42,683 bases of DNA, taken from Burkholderiaceae bacterium. GTDB taxonomy: Bacteria > Pseudomonadota > Gammaproteobacteria > Burkholderiales > Burkholderiaceae_C. The notes beneath the pieces are model-generated. The model saw nothing but the letters and a program-made list of their open reading frames with translations, ran no database searches and was not told the DNA's origin. This document shows, one piece after another, positions 1-8,660 of this stretch; position 1 is the stretch's first letter; each line of letters begins with the position of its first letter. Location: the NCBI GenBank assembly GCA_019234815.1, contig JAFALA010000012.1:1-42683 (forward strand), given 5' to 3'. Made by a program: the position numbers and the translations under genes.

Positions 1-108
1 CGAGCAGCCGGTCGTCTTGACGCCCAGGCGCACGCCGACGCCGCTGCCGCGCTTGGCGATGTAGCGCGTGACATGGCGGGCCGCGGCTTCAGTCAACGTG
101 ACGGACAT
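1..108 (-). CDS. iscA: Iron-sulfur cluster assembly protein IscA (3' part missing, cut by window edge)
   Basis: Only the first 36 codons are in the window; the gene runs off its left edge. The visible N-terminus starts MSVTLTEAAARHV and continues to GVRLGVKTTGCS, which matches the A-type Fe-S carrier fold, where the first conserved cysteine sits in a K(T/P)(T/S)GCS context. A-type carriers receive Fe-S clusters from the IscU scaffold and pass them to target enzymes. The start lies 14 bp downstream of the iscU stop, as expected for the last listed member of an iscR-iscS-iscU-iscA operon. The two C-terminal cluster cysteines cannot be checked here. Confidence 0.88.
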   Translation of the reverse strand, partial: MSVTLTEAAARHVTRYIAKRGSGVGVRLGVKTTGCS

Positions 109-122
109 GGGGCGCAGATCCT

Positions 123-509
123 TCAGTTGGCGTGCTTGGCGCGGTAGTCGTCGACGGCGGCCTTGATGGCGTCTTCCGCCAGGATCGAGCAGTGGATCTT
201 GACCGGGGGGAGTGCCAGCTCTTCGGCGATCGCGGTGTTCTTGATGGACAGCGCTTCGTCCAGCGACTTGCCCTTGACCCACTCGGTTACGAGCGAGCTC
301 GAAGCAATGGCAGAGCCACAGCCGTAAGTCTTGAACTTGGCGTCCTCGATCAGGCCCGTCGCCGGGTTCACCTTGATCTGCAGCTTCATCACGTCGCCGC
401 AGGCCGGGGCGCCGACCATGCCGGTGCCAATGGACTCATCGCCCTTCTCGAAGGAGCCGACGTTGCGGGGGTTCTCGTAGTGGTCAACGACCTTTTCGCT
501 GTAAGCCAT
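123..509 (-). CDS. iscU: Fe-S cluster scaffold protein IscU
   Basis: A full-length 128-residue IscU. Nascent [2Fe-2S] clusters are assembled on it from sulfur supplied by IscS. The three ligand cysteines are visible: C37 in GAPACGDV followed by D39, C64 in TYGCGSA, and C107 in KIHCSIL. The LPPVK motif recognised by the HscA chaperone is at about residues 100-104. The length equals the E. coli protein. It lies 21 bp downstream of iscS and 14 bp upstream of iscA on the same strand, so it is clearly co-transcribed. hscB, hscA and fdx, if present, would lie beyond the left edge. Confidence 0.97.
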   Translation of the reverse strand: MAYSEKVVDHYENPRNVGSFEKGDESIGTGMVGAPACGDVMKLQIKVNPATGLIEDAKFKTYGCGSAIASSSLVTEWVKGKSLDEALSIKNTAIAEELALPPVKIHCSILAEDAIKAAVDDYRAKHAN

Positions 510-530
510 GATGTCTCTCCAACTTCGTTC

Positions 531-1751
531 TCAATGCGCTGCCCACTGAATGGTGCTCAGGTCGATACCATCCTTGTACATATCCCAAAGCGGGCTGAGT
601 TCGCGCAGCTTGGCGACGCGGTCCTTCAGGACCGAGATCGCGTAGTCGATTTCTTCTTCGGTCGTGAAGCGGCCGATCGTCATGCGCAGCGAGCTGTGTG
701 CGAGTTCGTCACTGCGGCCCAGTGCGCGCAGCACATAGCTGGGCTCAAGGCTGGCCGACGTGCAGGCTGAACCGGACGATACGGCCAGGCCCTTCACGCC
801 CATGATCAGCGATTCGCCCTCCACAAAATTGAAGGACATATTGAGGTTGTGTGGCACGCGCCGTGTCAGGTCGCCGTTGACGAAAACCTGCTCGATGTCC
901 TTCAGCCCGTTCAGCAGCCGCTCGTGCAGCGCTTGGATGCGCGGCAGCTCATCGGCCATCTCATCCTTTGCGATGCGGTAGGCCTCGCCCATGCCGACGA
1001 TCTGGTGCGTGGCCAGCGTGCCCGAGCGCATGCCACGCTCGTGGCCGCCGCCGTGCATCTGCGCTTCCAAGCGAACACGCGGCTTGCGGCGCACGAAAAG
1101 CGCACCAATACCTTTGGGCCCGTAGGTCTTGTGCGAAGCCAGGCTCATCAAGTCGACGGGCAGTTTGGCAAGGTCGATCTCGATCTTGCCTGTGGCCTGC
1201 GCCGCATCGACATGAAAGATGATGCCCTTCTCGCGGCAGATCGTGCCAATGGCCGTCACATCCTGGATCACGCCGATTTCGTTGTTCACGAAAAGCGCCG
1301 AGACGAGAATGGTGTCAGGCCGCAGCGCGGCCTTGAAGGCCTCAAGCTCGATCAAGCCATCAGCCTGCACGTCAAGGTAGGTCACCTCGAAACCCTGGCG
1401 CTCCAACTCGCGGCAGGTGTCCAGCGTCGCTTTGTGCTCGGTCTTGATCGTGATGATGTGCTTGCCGCGCGTCTTGTAGAACTGAGCCGCCCCCTTCAGC
1501 GCAAGGTTGATGGACTCGGTCGCACCGGACGTCCACACGATCTCGCGCGGGTCGGCGTTGACGAGCGCCGCGACCTGCTCGCGCGCCTTCTCGACCGCGG
1601 CCTCCGCCTCCCAACCCCAAGCGTGGCTGCGCGAGGCCGGATTGCCAAAGTGTTCGCGCAGCCAGGGAATCATCGCGTCAACGACGCGCGGGTCCACCGG
1701 CGTTGTCGCGCCGTAGTCCAGGTAAATCGGGAAATGCGGAGTCATGTCCAT
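531..1751 (-). CDS. iscS: Cysteine desulfurase IscS
   Basis: A PLP-dependent enzyme that takes sulfur from L-cysteine and passes it as persulfide to IscU and other acceptors. The N-terminus [11 protein letters not shown], the PLP-lysine segment [10 protein letters not shown] and the catalytic-cysteine loop SSGSACTS are all present, and the C-terminal IscU-docking tail is complete. The frame is open further upstream, but that part overlaps iscR and reads as a shadow. I place the start at MDMTPHF (406 residues); starting two codons later at MTPHF gives 404, the same as E. coli IscS. The gene begins 17 bp after the iscR stop, so regulator and enzyme share one transcript. Confidence 0.96.
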   Translation of the reverse strand: MDMTPHFPIYLDYGATTPVDPRVVDAMIPWLREHFGNPASRSHAWGWEAEAAVEKAREQVAALVNADPREIVWTSGATESINLALKGAAQFYKTRGKHIITIKTEHKATLDTCRELERQGFEVTYLDVQADGLIELEAFKAALRPDTILVSALFVNNEIGVIQDVTAIGTICREKGIIFHVDAAQATGKIEIDLAKLPVDLMSLASHKTYGPKGIGALFVRRKPRVRLEAQMHGGGHERGMRSGTLATHQIVGMGEAYRIAKDEMADELPRIQALHERLLNGLKDIEQVFVNGDLTRRVPHNLNMSFNFVEGESLIMGVKGLAVSSGSACTSASLEPSYVLRALGRSDELAHSSLRMTIGRFTTEEEIDYAISVLKDRVAKLRELSPLWDMYKDGIDLSTIQWAAH

Positions 1752-1768
1752 CGCGACGTACTTCGTTG

Positions 1769-2305
1769 TTATTGCTTGGTGAAAGCATTGCCCAGGGCAA
1801 AGACCGAATTTGGCGCGGTGACGCGGATCGGTTTGACCACCGGCGTGCTCGAGATAGCACGCTTGATCGGCGTCTCCTCGATGGTCACGCCCTTGGCGAG
1901 CTGGTCTTCGACGAGCTTGCGCAGCGTGATCGAGTCGAGGTACTCGATCATCTTGGCGTTCAGGCTGGCCCACAGCTCGTGCGTGATGCAGCGCCCGCCG
2001 TCATCGCCCATGCAGTTTTCCTTGCCACCGCAGCCAGTGGCGTCAATCGGCTCGTCGACGGCGACGATGATGTCGGCCACGGTGATCTCGCCGGACTTGC
2101 GTCCAAGCGAGTAGCCGCCGCCTGGGCCCCGCGTGCTCTCCACGAGCTCGTGACGGCGCAGTTTGCCGAACAGCTGTTCCAGGTAGGACAGCGAAATCTG
2201 CTGGCGCTGGCTGATCGCCGCAAGCGCGACTGGACCGCTGTTTTCGCGCAGCGCCAAGTCAACCATGGCGGTGACAGCAAAACGACCTTTGGTGGTGAGA
2301 CGCAT
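1769..2305 (-). CDS. iscR: Rrf2-family Fe-S transcriptional regulator IscR
   Basis: A 178-residue winged-helix regulator that carries a [2Fe-2S] cluster and represses the isc operon when clusters are plentiful. The N-terminus [11 protein letters not shown] is typical of IscR, followed by the recognition helix region [12 protein letters not shown]. The cluster ligands are in [15 protein letters not shown], three cysteines in the IscR spacing, followed by the conserved histidine. The start was chosen because AAGGAGGG lies just upstream; an in-frame ATG nine codons earlier would bury this ribosome-binding site. It is the first gene of iscR-iscS-iscU-iscA. A palindrome 68-87 bp upstream is a probable self-regulation site. 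Confidence 0.96.
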   Translation of the reverse strand: MRLTTKGRFAVTAMVDLALRENSGPVALAAISQRQQISLSYLEQLFGKLRRHELVESTRGPGGGYSLGRKSGEITVADIIVAVDEPIDATGCGGKENCMGDDGGRCITHELWASLNAKMIEYLDSITLRKLVEDQLAKGVTIEETPIKRAISSTPVVKPIRVTAPNSVFALGNAFTKQ

Positions 2306-2368
2306 GGAACCCTCCTTCGGCGAACGCGCCAATGAGCGGCCAGGGTTTACCCCGGGGAATTTCCGAGC

Positions 2369-2392
2369 ATTTTACTCAATTATTTTTGAGTA
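2369..2392 (-). promoter_or_regulatory. Candidate IscR operator and isc promoter -10
   Basis: A perfect palindrome TACTCAA-N6-TTGAGTA occupies 2373-2392 in an AT-rich patch of otherwise GC-rich DNA upstream of iscR. A -10-like TAAAAT (minus strand, 2369-2374) overlaps its downstream arm, so bound protein would block RNA polymerase. No good -35 hexamer is visible. IscR is known to repress its own operon through imperfect palindromes that overlap the promoter. Assigning this site to IscR is inference from position and form. Confidence 0.6.
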
Positions 2393-2449
2393 CGCTCGCC
2401 GCACCCCGAGATTACCCGCACGCGGCGTCCGGGTTCATGTCATCTTGCC

Positions 2450-4540
2450 TCAGGGGCCACTCTTGCGCTGGCGCGCCTCGTCCAGGGGTATGACGTGATC
2501 GTGCGTTGTCGCACCGAAGGCTTGTTCGCGCAGTTGCGCAAGCTGATCCCGCACGCGGGCGGCTTGCTCGAACTCAAGGTTGCGCGCGTGCTCCAGCATT
2601 TTCTTCTCAAGTTGCTGGATACGCTTGCTCAAGTCCTTCTCAGACAGATCCTCGATCGCCGCCGCCTCCACGAGTTGCGAGCCATCGCGGCCCGGCTTAT
2701 CGCTGTACACGCCGTCAATCAAGTCCTTGATGCGCTTGGCCACGCTGCGCGGCGTAATGCCGTGCTCCAGGTTGAAAGCCATCTGCTTTGCGCGGCGCCG
2801 CTCAGTCTCGCCGATGGCCGCGCGCATGGAGTCCGTGACACGATCAGCGTACAGGATGGCGCGACCGTTGAGGTTGCGCGCCGCTCGGCCGATCGTCTGG
2901 ATCAAGCTGCGCTCGCTGCGCAAGAAGCCCTCCTTGTCAGCGTCCAGGATGGCCACGAGCGAGACCTCGGGAATATCCAGGCCTTCGCGCAGCAAGTTGA
3001 TACCCACGAGCACGTCAAAGACACCAAGGCGCAGGTCGCGCAGGATCTCCACGCGCTCCACCGTGTCCACGTCGGAATGCAGGTAGCGGACCTTCACGCC
3101 GTTGTCGCTCAAGTAGTCGGTCATCTGCTCGGCCATGCGCTTGGTCAGCACGGTGATGAGCACGCGCTCGTGGATCTCCACGCGGTCGCGAATCTCCTGA
3201 AGCACGTCATCAACCTGGCTGGTCGCGGGGCGCACGAGCACCTCGGGGTCGACAAGACCTGTCGGCCTCACGAGCTGCTCTACGATCTGGCCGGCGTTGT
3301 CCCTTTCGTATTGGGCCGGCGTGGCTGAGACGAAGATGGCCTGGCGCATCTTGCGCTCGAATTCGTCGAACTTGAGCGGCCGGTTGTCCAGCGCGGAAGG
3401 CAGCCGAAAACCGTATTCGACCAGCGTTTGCTTGCGTGCCCGGTCGCCGTTGTACATGCCGCCGAACTGGCCGATCAGCACGTGGCTCTCATCGAGGAAC
3501 ATCAGGGCATCGGCCGGTAGGTAGTCCACCAGCGTGGGCGGCGGGTCGCCCGGTTTGGACCCCGACAAATGCCGCGTGTAGTTCTCGATGCCCTTGCAGT
3601 GGCCGACCTCCTGCAGCATCTCCAGGTCGAAGCGGGTGCGCTGCTCGATGCGCTGCGCCTCTACGAGCTTGCCCTCGGCCAGGAACTGGGCCACGCGTTC
3701 GCGCAGCTCGACCTTGATGGTCTCGATCGCCGCCAGCACGCGCTCGCGCGGCGTCACGTAGTGGCTGGACGGGTAGACGGTGAAGCGCACGATCTTCTGC
3801 CGCACCTGACCCGTGAGCGGGTCGAACAGCTGCAGGGTCTCGATCTCGTCGTCGAACAGCTCGATGCGCAGAGCCAGCTCGGAATGCTCGGCCGGAAACA
3901 CGTCGATGGTGTCGCCGCGCACACGGAAATTGCCGCGCGTGAACTCGATGTCGTTGCGCTGGTACTGCATGCGGATCAGCTGCGCAATGACGTCGCGCTG
4001 GCCCATCTTGTCGCCGGACCGCAAGGTCATCACCATCTGGTGGTAGTCGCTCGGATTGCCGATGCCGTAGATGGCCGACACCGAGGCCACGATCACCACG
4101 TCGCGCCGCTCCAGCAGGCTCTTGGTGCAGGAGAGCCGCAGCTGCTCGATCTGCTCGTTGATGGCGCTGTCCTTTTCAATGAACAGGTCGCGCTGCGGCA
4201 CATAGGCCTCGGGCTGGTAGTAGTCGTAATAGCTGACGAAGTACTCGACCGCGTTGTTCGGGAAGAAATCGCGCATCTCGCTGTAGAGCTGCGCCGCCAG
4301 CGTCTTGTTCGGCGCGAACACGATGGCGGGCCGGCCCAGCCGAGCAATCGCATTGGCCATGGTGTAAGTCTTGCCCGAACCCGTCACGCCCAGCAAGGTC
4401 TGGTAGCTCAGCCCGTCGTTGATGCCCTCGACCAGCTGCGCGATGGCCGTGGGCTGGTCACCCGCCGGCGGAAAAGGCTGGAACAGCTCGAAGGGCGAGT
4501 CGGGAAACGAAACGAACTGGCCTTGCGGCGCATCAGACAT
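2450..4540 (-). CDS. uvrB: Excinuclease ABC subunit B (UvrB)
   Basis: The damage-verification helicase of nucleotide excision repair: it is loaded by UvrA, then recruits UvrC for incision. The 696 residues contain Walker A GVTGSGKT at 51-58, the beta-hairpin region [12 protein letters not shown] used for strand insertion, the FLDESHV helicase motif II, the QTIGRAARN helicase motif VI, and a C-terminal UVR coiled-coil ([23 protein letters not shown]) that binds UvrC. The length is normal for the family (about 670-700). It is a monocistronic minus-strand gene between isc and vapBC. I saw no convincing LexA box in the short upstream gap. Confidence 0.98.
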   Translation of the reverse strand: MSDAPQGQFVSFPDSPFELFQPFPPAGDQPTAIAQLVEGINDGLSYQTLLGVTGSGKTYTMANAIARLGRPAIVFAPNKTLAAQLYSEMRDFFPNNAVEYFVSYYDYYQPEAYVPQRDLFIEKDSAINEQIEQLRLSCTKSLLERRDVVIVASVSAIYGIGNPSDYHQMVMTLRSGDKMGQRDVIAQLIRMQYQRNDIEFTRGNFRVRGDTIDVFPAEHSELALRIELFDDEIETLQLFDPLTGQVRQKIVRFTVYPSSHYVTPRERVLAAIETIKVELRERVAQFLAEGKLVEAQRIEQRTRFDLEMLQEVGHCKGIENYTRHLSGSKPGDPPPTLVDYLPADALMFLDESHVLIGQFGGMYNGDRARKQTLVEYGFRLPSALDNRPLKFDEFERKMRQAIFVSATPAQYERDNAGQIVEQLVRPTGLVDPEVLVRPATSQVDDVLQEIRDRVEIHERVLITVLTKRMAEQMTDYLSDNGVKVRYLHSDVDTVERVEILRDLRLGVFDVLVGINLLREGLDIPEVSLVAILDADKEGFLRSERSLIQTIGRAARNLNGRAILYADRVTDSMRAAIGETERRRAKQMAFNLEHGITPRSVAKRIKDLIDGVYSDKPGRDGSQLVEAAAIEDLSEKDLSKRIQQLEKKMLEHARNLEFEQAARVRDQLAQLREQAFGATTHDHVIPLDEARQRKSGP

Positions 4541-4617
4541 GGAGGTGCTCTCAAATCAACGAAGGGCAGCCGCCAGTTTACGTGGGGTGCGACGGCCTAG
4601 GCGTCGATGCATAGCGC

Positions 4618-5019
4618 CTAGCTTCCTCTCAATGCAGAACGCAAGCCAAGATGTTCGACAAAGGGTTCGAAATCCCGATCACTGAACAACAAGGCCATGT
4701 CGCTCTCAATGCACCGGGTCGCAATCAGGGTGTCTATGGTCTTGCGAACCGTGACGCCCTTGGCCCTCAAGAATCGGAAGTTTCTTGCGGCTTGAATGGC
4801 GATCTCTTGCCCGACAAGCTCGACAACATCCAAGTTCGACAAGAGCTTCCTGGCTTGGTTGAATTCGCGCTCTGTTCGAAAACCTTGCAAGACCTCGGCC
4901 AGAATCAAGTCACCCATGACCAAGGGTTCGCTGCCCAGCAATGCATCCAAACGCTGAGTTTGCGGCGTTTCCACGCCTCGAAAGAAGTCGATCCAGACGC
5001 TCGAATCGATCAGGATCAC
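4618..5019 (-). CDS. vapC: VapC-type PIN-domain ribonuclease toxin
   Basis: A 133-residue PIN-domain protein. The acidic residues expected for metal-dependent RNA cleavage are visible: MILIDSSVWIDFF at the start (first Asp), DLILAEVLQGF (Glu), DTLIATRCIESD (Asp) and LLFSDRDFEPF near the end. VapC toxins cut RNA, often initiator tRNA or rRNA, when the antitoxin is degraded. The start overlaps the upstream vapB stop by 4 bases, so the two are translationally coupled. Base composition is clearly lower in GC than the flanking uvrB and phaZ regions, suggesting horizontal acquisition. The cellular target cannot be read from sequence. Confidence 0.9.
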   Translation of the reverse strand: MILIDSSVWIDFFRGVETPQTQRLDALLGSEPLVMGDLILAEVLQGFRTEREFNQARKLLSNLDVVELVGQEIAIQAARNFRFLRAKGVTVRKTIDTLIATRCIESDMALLFSDRDFEPFVEHLGLRSALRGS

Positions 5020-5210
5020 CGATCGGTCCTCATCGCATCCAGATCACCTTCCCAGTGCAACTTGCCCTTGAAGCGACGGATTTCCTCCTGCCGGCGCAAG
5101 CGCAGCAAGGTTCGCAAGCCCAATTCAACGGCTTCGCGTTTCGTCTTGACGCCCGTCAGGCGAAGCGCTTCTTTCATCAACTGATCGTCAATTTCGATAT
5201 TGGTGCGCAT
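5016..5210 (-). CDS. vapB: VapB-type antitoxin
   Basis: A 64-residue protein starting MRTNIEIDDQLM, with a ribbon-helix-helix N-terminus (strand NIEIDDQLM, then helices through KREAVELGLRTLL) and a charged C-terminus expected to wrap around the toxin. This matches the short VapB antitoxins of the DUF2191 type that precede PIN toxins. It should bind VapC and, with it, repress the operon. The stop overlaps the vapC start (ATGA). An inverted repeat immediately upstream is a plausible operator. Confidence 0.88.
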   Translation of the reverse strand: MRTNIEIDDQLMKEALRLTGVKTKREAVELGLRTLLRLRRQEEIRRFKGKLHWEGDLDAMRTDR

Positions 5211-5212
5211 GA

Positions 5213-5240
5213 TGTGTATAGAAGCAAATATCTGTACACA
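5213..5240 (-). promoter_or_regulatory. Inverted repeat upstream of vapB, candidate VapBC operator
   Basis: TGTGTA (5213-5218) and TACACA (5235-5240) form a perfect 6-bp inverted repeat with a 16-bp gap, directly upstream of the vapB start in a short AT-rich patch. A second small palindrome, TGTACA, is nested in the distal arm. VapBC complexes usually autoregulate by binding such repeats with the ribbon-helix-helix domain. The role is inferred from position. Confidence 0.45.
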
Positions 5241-5309
5241 TTTTAAGATGATCGGATACGCGATTCAAATTTACCGAGACCACGAAGCGATCACCTACCT
5301 TTCAGCCCT

Positions 5310-5765
5310 ATGACCACCTACCACCTCGCCCAGGTCAACATTGCCCTGGCCCGTGCCGACATGGACTCCGAGATCATGAGCGGCTTCGTCGCCAGGCTTG
5401 ACGAAATCAACCTCCTGGCAGAACGTTCCCAGGGCTTCGTCTGGCGCCTCGTCGGCGACGGTGCGGACGCCACCAGCATCCGGGCCTTCGACGACCCCTT
5501 GATGCTCGTGAACATGAGTGTCTGGCAAGACCTCGAGTCGCTGCGGGCCTTTGTCTACAAGTCCGTGCACGTCGAGCTCATCCGTGATCGGGCCGCCTGG
5601 TTCAGCAAAATGATGGAGGCGCACCAGGCGCTCTGGTGGGTGCCTGCCGGCCACACCCCGAGTGTCCAGGAAGCCAAGGCCAAGATCGAGCACTTCAGGG
5701 CCCACGGACCGTCGCCCGTGGCATTCAGCTTCGCCAAGCCGTTTCCGCAGCCCTTGCCGGAGTAA
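5310..5765 (+). CDS. DUF3291 domain-containing protein
   Basis: A 151-residue soluble protein recognised as DUF3291, a dimeric alpha-beta barrel-like family related in fold to antibiotic-biosynthesis monooxygenases. Visible family features are the N-terminal HLAQVNIALARADMDS strand-loop, FVWRLVGDG in the middle, LMLVNMSVWQDLESLRAFVYKS and the tryptophan-rich ALWWVPAGHTPS segment. No catalytic function has been established for the family, and none is claimed here. It stands alone, divergent from vapBC and upstream of the aminotransferase, with a 113-bp gap to that gene. Confidence 0.85.
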   Translation: MTTYHLAQVNIALARADMDSEIMSGFVARLDEINLLAERSQGFVWRLVGDGADATSIRAFDDPLMLVNMSVWQDLESLRAFVYKSVHVELIRDRAAWFSKMMEAHQALWWVPAGHTPSVQEAKAKIEHFRAHGPSPVAFSFAKPFPQPLPE

Positions 5766-5787
5766 GGTACAGCGCCCATCCCGGGAT

Positions 5788-5818
5788 TTGTCGGCTCCCG
5801 TCCGCATCCCGGTAAAAT
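5788..5818 (+). promoter_or_regulatory. Weak candidate promoter for the aminotransferase gene
   Basis: TTGTCG (5788-5793) and TAAAAT (5813-5818) are separated by 19 bp, longer than optimal, and lie 61 bp before the aminotransferase ATG. The TAAAAT hexamer recurs as a -10 candidate elsewhere in this window (iscR, ssrS). No mapping supports it. Confidence 0.3.
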
Positions 5819-5878
5819 CCTAGGGTTTGCCAGCAGTTGGCAACGCCTTCAAGCCCACTTTCCAACAGGTATACCAGC

Positions 5879-7081
5879 ATGTCTTTGTTCACAGCCGTCG
5901 AAATGGCCCCCCGCGACCCCATCCTGGGTCTGAACGAACAGTTCGGCGCCGACACCAACCCCAACAAGGTCAACCTGGGTGTGGGCGTGTACTTCGACGA
6001 CAACGGCAAGCTGCCGCTGCTGAAATGCGTGCAGGCGGCTGAACAAGCCATGATGGAAAAACCTGCGGCGCGCGGCTATCTGCCCATCGACGGCATTGCC
6101 GCCTACGACAACGCCGTCAAGGGCCTGGTGTTCGGCGCCGACAGCGAAGCCGTCAAGGCTGGCCGCATCGCCACGGTGCAGGCCCTGGGCGGCACCGGTG
6201 GCCTGAAGATCGGCGCCGACTTCCTCAAGCGCCTGAGCCCGAATGCCGAGGTGCTGATCTCCGATCCGAGCTGGGAAAACCACCGCGCGCTGTTCACCAA
6301 CGCCGGTTTCAAGGTGTCGACCTACCCGTATTACGACGCCGACAAGCTGGGCATCAACTTCGACGCCATGCTGGCTGCGCTGAACGCCGCCGCGCCCGGC
6401 ACCATCCTCGTGCTGCATGCCTGCTGCCACAACCCCACCGGCTACGACCTGACCCCGCAGCAATGGAGCCAGGTGGTCGCGGTCATCAAGTCGCGCGGCC
6501 TGGTGGCCTTCCTCGACATGGCCTACCAAGGCTTCGGCGAAGGCATTGCCGAAGATGGCGCCGTGGTGCAGCAATTCCTCGCCTCGGGCATGGATTTCTT
6601 CGTGTCCACCAGCTTCTCCAAGAGCTTCTCGCTGTATGGGGAACGCGTGGGCGCGCTCAGCGTGGTCTGCGCCTCGGCAGAAGAAGCCGGTCGCGTGCTG
6701 AGCCAGCTCAAGATCGTGATCCGCACCAACTACTCGAACCCGCCCACCCATGGCGCCCAGGTGGTGGCCACCGTGCTGTCCACCCCGGCCCTGCGGGCAC
6801 AGTGGGAAGAAGAGCTGGGCGCTATGCGCGTTCGCATTCGTGAAATGCGATTCGCCCTGGTGGACGCCCTGCGTGCCGCCGGTGTGAACCGCGACCTGAG
6901 CTTCGTGACGCGCCAAAAGGGCATGTTCAGCTACTCGGGCCTGAATGCCGCGCAAATGCAACGCCTGCGCAGCGAATTCGGCATCTACGGCGTGGACTCG
7001 GGCCGCATCTGCGTGGCCGCGCTCAACAGCAAGAACCTGCAGGCCGTGGCGACCGCCATGGCCACCGTGATGCAGGCTTGA
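5879..7081 (+). CDS. tyrB: Aromatic amino acid / aspartate aminotransferase
   Basis: A class I PLP aminotransferase of 400 residues, close to the usual 396-400 for AspC/TyrB. Key features are VNLGVGVY near the N-terminus, the HACCHNPTGYD motif that positions PLP, FLDMAYQGFG, the Schiff-base lysine in STSFSKSFSLYGERVG, and IRTNYSNPP with the phosphate-binding arginine. It moves amino groups between 2-oxoglutarate/glutamate and aspartate or aromatic amino acids. AspC and TyrB cannot be separated reliably by eye; the symbol is a best guess. The start was chosen at MSLFTAVEMAPRDP because the family begins there; an ATG 42 bp upstream would add a non-homologous extension. A clear terminator follows. 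Confidence 0.93.
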   Translation: MSLFTAVEMAPRDPILGLNEQFGADTNPNKVNLGVGVYFDDNGKLPLLKCVQAAEQAMMEKPAARGYLPIDGIAAYDNAVKGLVFGADSEAVKAGRIATVQALGGTGGLKIGADFLKRLSPNAEVLISDPSWENHRALFTNAGFKVSTYPYYDADKLGINFDAMLAALNAAAPGTILVLHACCHNPTGYDLTPQQWSQVVAVIKSRGLVAFLDMAYQGFGEGIAEDGAVVQQFLASGMDFFVSTSFSKSFSLYGERVGALSVVCASAEEAGRVLSQLKIVIRTNYSNPPTHGAQVVATVLSTPALRAQWEEELGAMRVRIREMRFALVDALRAAGVNRDLSFVTRQKGMFSYSGLNAAQMQRLRSEFGIYGVDSGRICVAALNSKNLQAVATAMATVMQA

Positions 7082-7116
7082 GCCAAATACGCACGGCTTG
7101 CGCCATTCTGAGCAGG

Positions 7117-7144
7117 GGGCTGATGGGCACATCAGCCCTTTTTT
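7117..7144 (+). terminator. Rho-independent terminator after the aminotransferase gene
   Basis: GGGCTGAT (7117-7124), a 6-base loop and ATCAGCCC (7131-7138) form a perfect 8-bp stem followed by six T residues. It lies 36 bp after the aminotransferase stop. Confidence 0.9.
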
Positions 7145-7184
7145 GCGTAGGCTTCGCTGGGTAAGCATCGTGTCATGCATCAAT

Positions 7185-7199
7185 TGCTGCAATGCAGCA
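7185..7199. promoter_or_regulatory. Candidate PhaR operator upstream of phaZ
   Basis: TGCTGCA-A-TGCAGCA is a perfect 7-bp inverted repeat with a one-base centre, 79 bp before the phaZ start. It contains CTGC-N3-GCAG, the form known for PhaR, the repressor that senses poly(3-hydroxybutyrate) and controls phasin and PHB genes. CATAAT (7198-7203) next to it could be a -10. The motif match is direct; that PhaR binds here is inferred from the motif and the downstream PHB depolymerase. Confidence 0.6.
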
Positions 7200-7277
7200 T
7201 AATTGGGTCTGAGCGCATCCCGTGTTCAACCGGCCAAGGCCGCATGCCCGAGACAATTGCGGAACAAAGGGGATTCC

Positions 7278-8657
7278 ATGTTGTATCAACTCTATGAAAC
7301 ACAGCGCGCGCTTCTGAGCCCGTTTGCAGAATTTGCCAGCGCTTCGGCCAAGCTCTACAACAACCCCTTGTCGCCGCTGGCCATGACGCCTCTGTCGCAG
7401 CGCGTCAGCGCCGGGCTGGACCTGATGCACCGGCTGGCCAAGGACTACGAAAAGCCCGAGTTCAACATCCACAGCGTGAACGTGGACGGCGTGGACGTGG
7501 CGGTGCAGGAACTGGTGCCCGTCACCAAGCCCTTCTGCCGCCTGCTGCGCTTCAAGCGCTACACCGACGACCTGACCGTCCTGTCGAAGATGAAGGACCA
7601 GCCCACCGTGCTGGTCGTCGCCCCCCTGTCCGGCCACCACAGCACCCTGCTGCGCGACACCGTGAAGCAACTGCTGAAAGACCACAAGGTCTTCATCACC
7701 GACTGGACCGACGCGCGCATGGTGCCCGCCGAGGTCGGCCCCTTCCACCTGAACGACTACGTCGCCTATGTGCAGGAGTTCATTCGTTTCATCGGCCCGG
7801 ACGTGCATGTGATTTCGGTCTGCCAACCCACCGTGCCGGTGCTGGCCGCCATTTCGCTGATGGCATCGAACGGCGAGACCACGCCGCGCAGCATGACCAT
7901 GATGGGCGGCCCGATCGACGCCCGCCGCAGCCCCACGGCCGTGAACAACCTGGCCATGAACAAGAGCTACAGCTGGTTCGAGCACAACGTCATCTACCGC
8001 GTGCCGACCAACTTCCCCGGCGCCGGCCGCGAGGTCTACCCGGGCTTCCTGCAGCACACCGGTTTCGTGGCGATGAACCCCGACCGCCACCTGAGCTCGC
8101 ATTACGATTACTTCCTGGACCTGATCCGCGGCGACGGCGACAGCGCCGAAGCCCACCGGCAGTTCTACGACGAATACAACGCCGTGCTCGACATGCCGGC
8201 GGAGTACTACCTCGACACCATCAAGACCGTGTTCCAGGACTTTGCCCTGGTCAACGGCACCTGGGAGGTGAACGGGCAACTGGTGCGCCCGCAGGACATC
8301 AAGGGCACCGCCCTGCTGACGGTTGAAGGCGAGCTCGACGACATCTCCGGCGCCGGCCAGACGCGTGCGGCGCACGAGCTGTGCAGCGGCATCTCGCGCG
8401 AACACCAGAAGCACTACGACGCCGAGGGCGCCGGCCACTACGGCATCTTCGCCGGCCGCCGCTGGCGCGAGAACGTCTATCCGGTGGTGCGCGATTTCAT
8501 CCTGAAGTACAACAAGCACCGCGTCGGACAGTCGTCCCAAAGCGCTGCGAACAGCGCGCCCGTCAAGGCCACGGCCCGCGCCGCAGCGGTGAAATCGCGC
8601 AGCAGCGCCACCAGCACGGCTGCACCGACGCGCGCCAGCCGCAGCAAGAAGGCCTGA
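7278..8657 (+). CDS. phaZ: Intracellular poly(3-hydroxybutyrate) depolymerase PhaZ
   Basis: A 459-residue alpha/beta-hydrolase resembling the intracellular PHB depolymerase PhaZ1 of Ralstonia. It degrades amorphous PHB in carbonosomes during carbon starvation. The N-terminus MLYQLYETQRALLSPF is characteristic. The nucleophile is a cysteine instead of serine, C182 in VISVCQPTVPV, with an acid in VEGELDDISGAG and a histidine in EGAGHYGIFAG. There is no signal peptide, in keeping with a cytoplasmic granule-bound enzyme. The last 45 residues are a low-complexity Ala/Ser/Arg/Lys tail not needed for the fold. The start has AAAGGGG just upstream. The next gene starts 3 bp after the stop. Confidence 0.93.
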   Translation: MLYQLYETQRALLSPFAEFASASAKLYNNPLSPLAMTPLSQRVSAGLDLMHRLAKDYEKPEFNIHSVNVDGVDVAVQELVPVTKPFCRLLRFKRYTDDLTVLSKMKDQPTVLVVAPLSGHHSTLLRDTVKQLLKDHKVFITDWTDARMVPAEVGPFHLNDYVAYVQEFIRFIGPDVHVISVCQPTVPVLAAISLMASNGETTPRSMTMMGGPIDARRSPTAVNNLAMNKSYSWFEHNVIYRVPTNFPGAGREVYPGFLQHTGFVAMNPDRHLSSHYDYFLDLIRGDGDSAEAHRQFYDEYNAVLDMPAEYYLDTIKTVFQDFALVNGTWEVNGQLVRPQDIKGTALLTVEGELDDISGAGQTRAAHELCSGISREHQKHYDAEGAGHYGIFAGRRWRENVYPVVRDFILKYNKHRVGQSSQSAANSAPVKATARAAAVKSRSSATSTAAPTRASRSKKA

Positions 8658-8660
8658 CAT

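Noticed and set aside
4598..4620. TAGGCG/CGCCTA inverted repeat at the vapC stop as terminator
   Set aside because: Only a 6-bp stem with an 11-base loop and no T-run.
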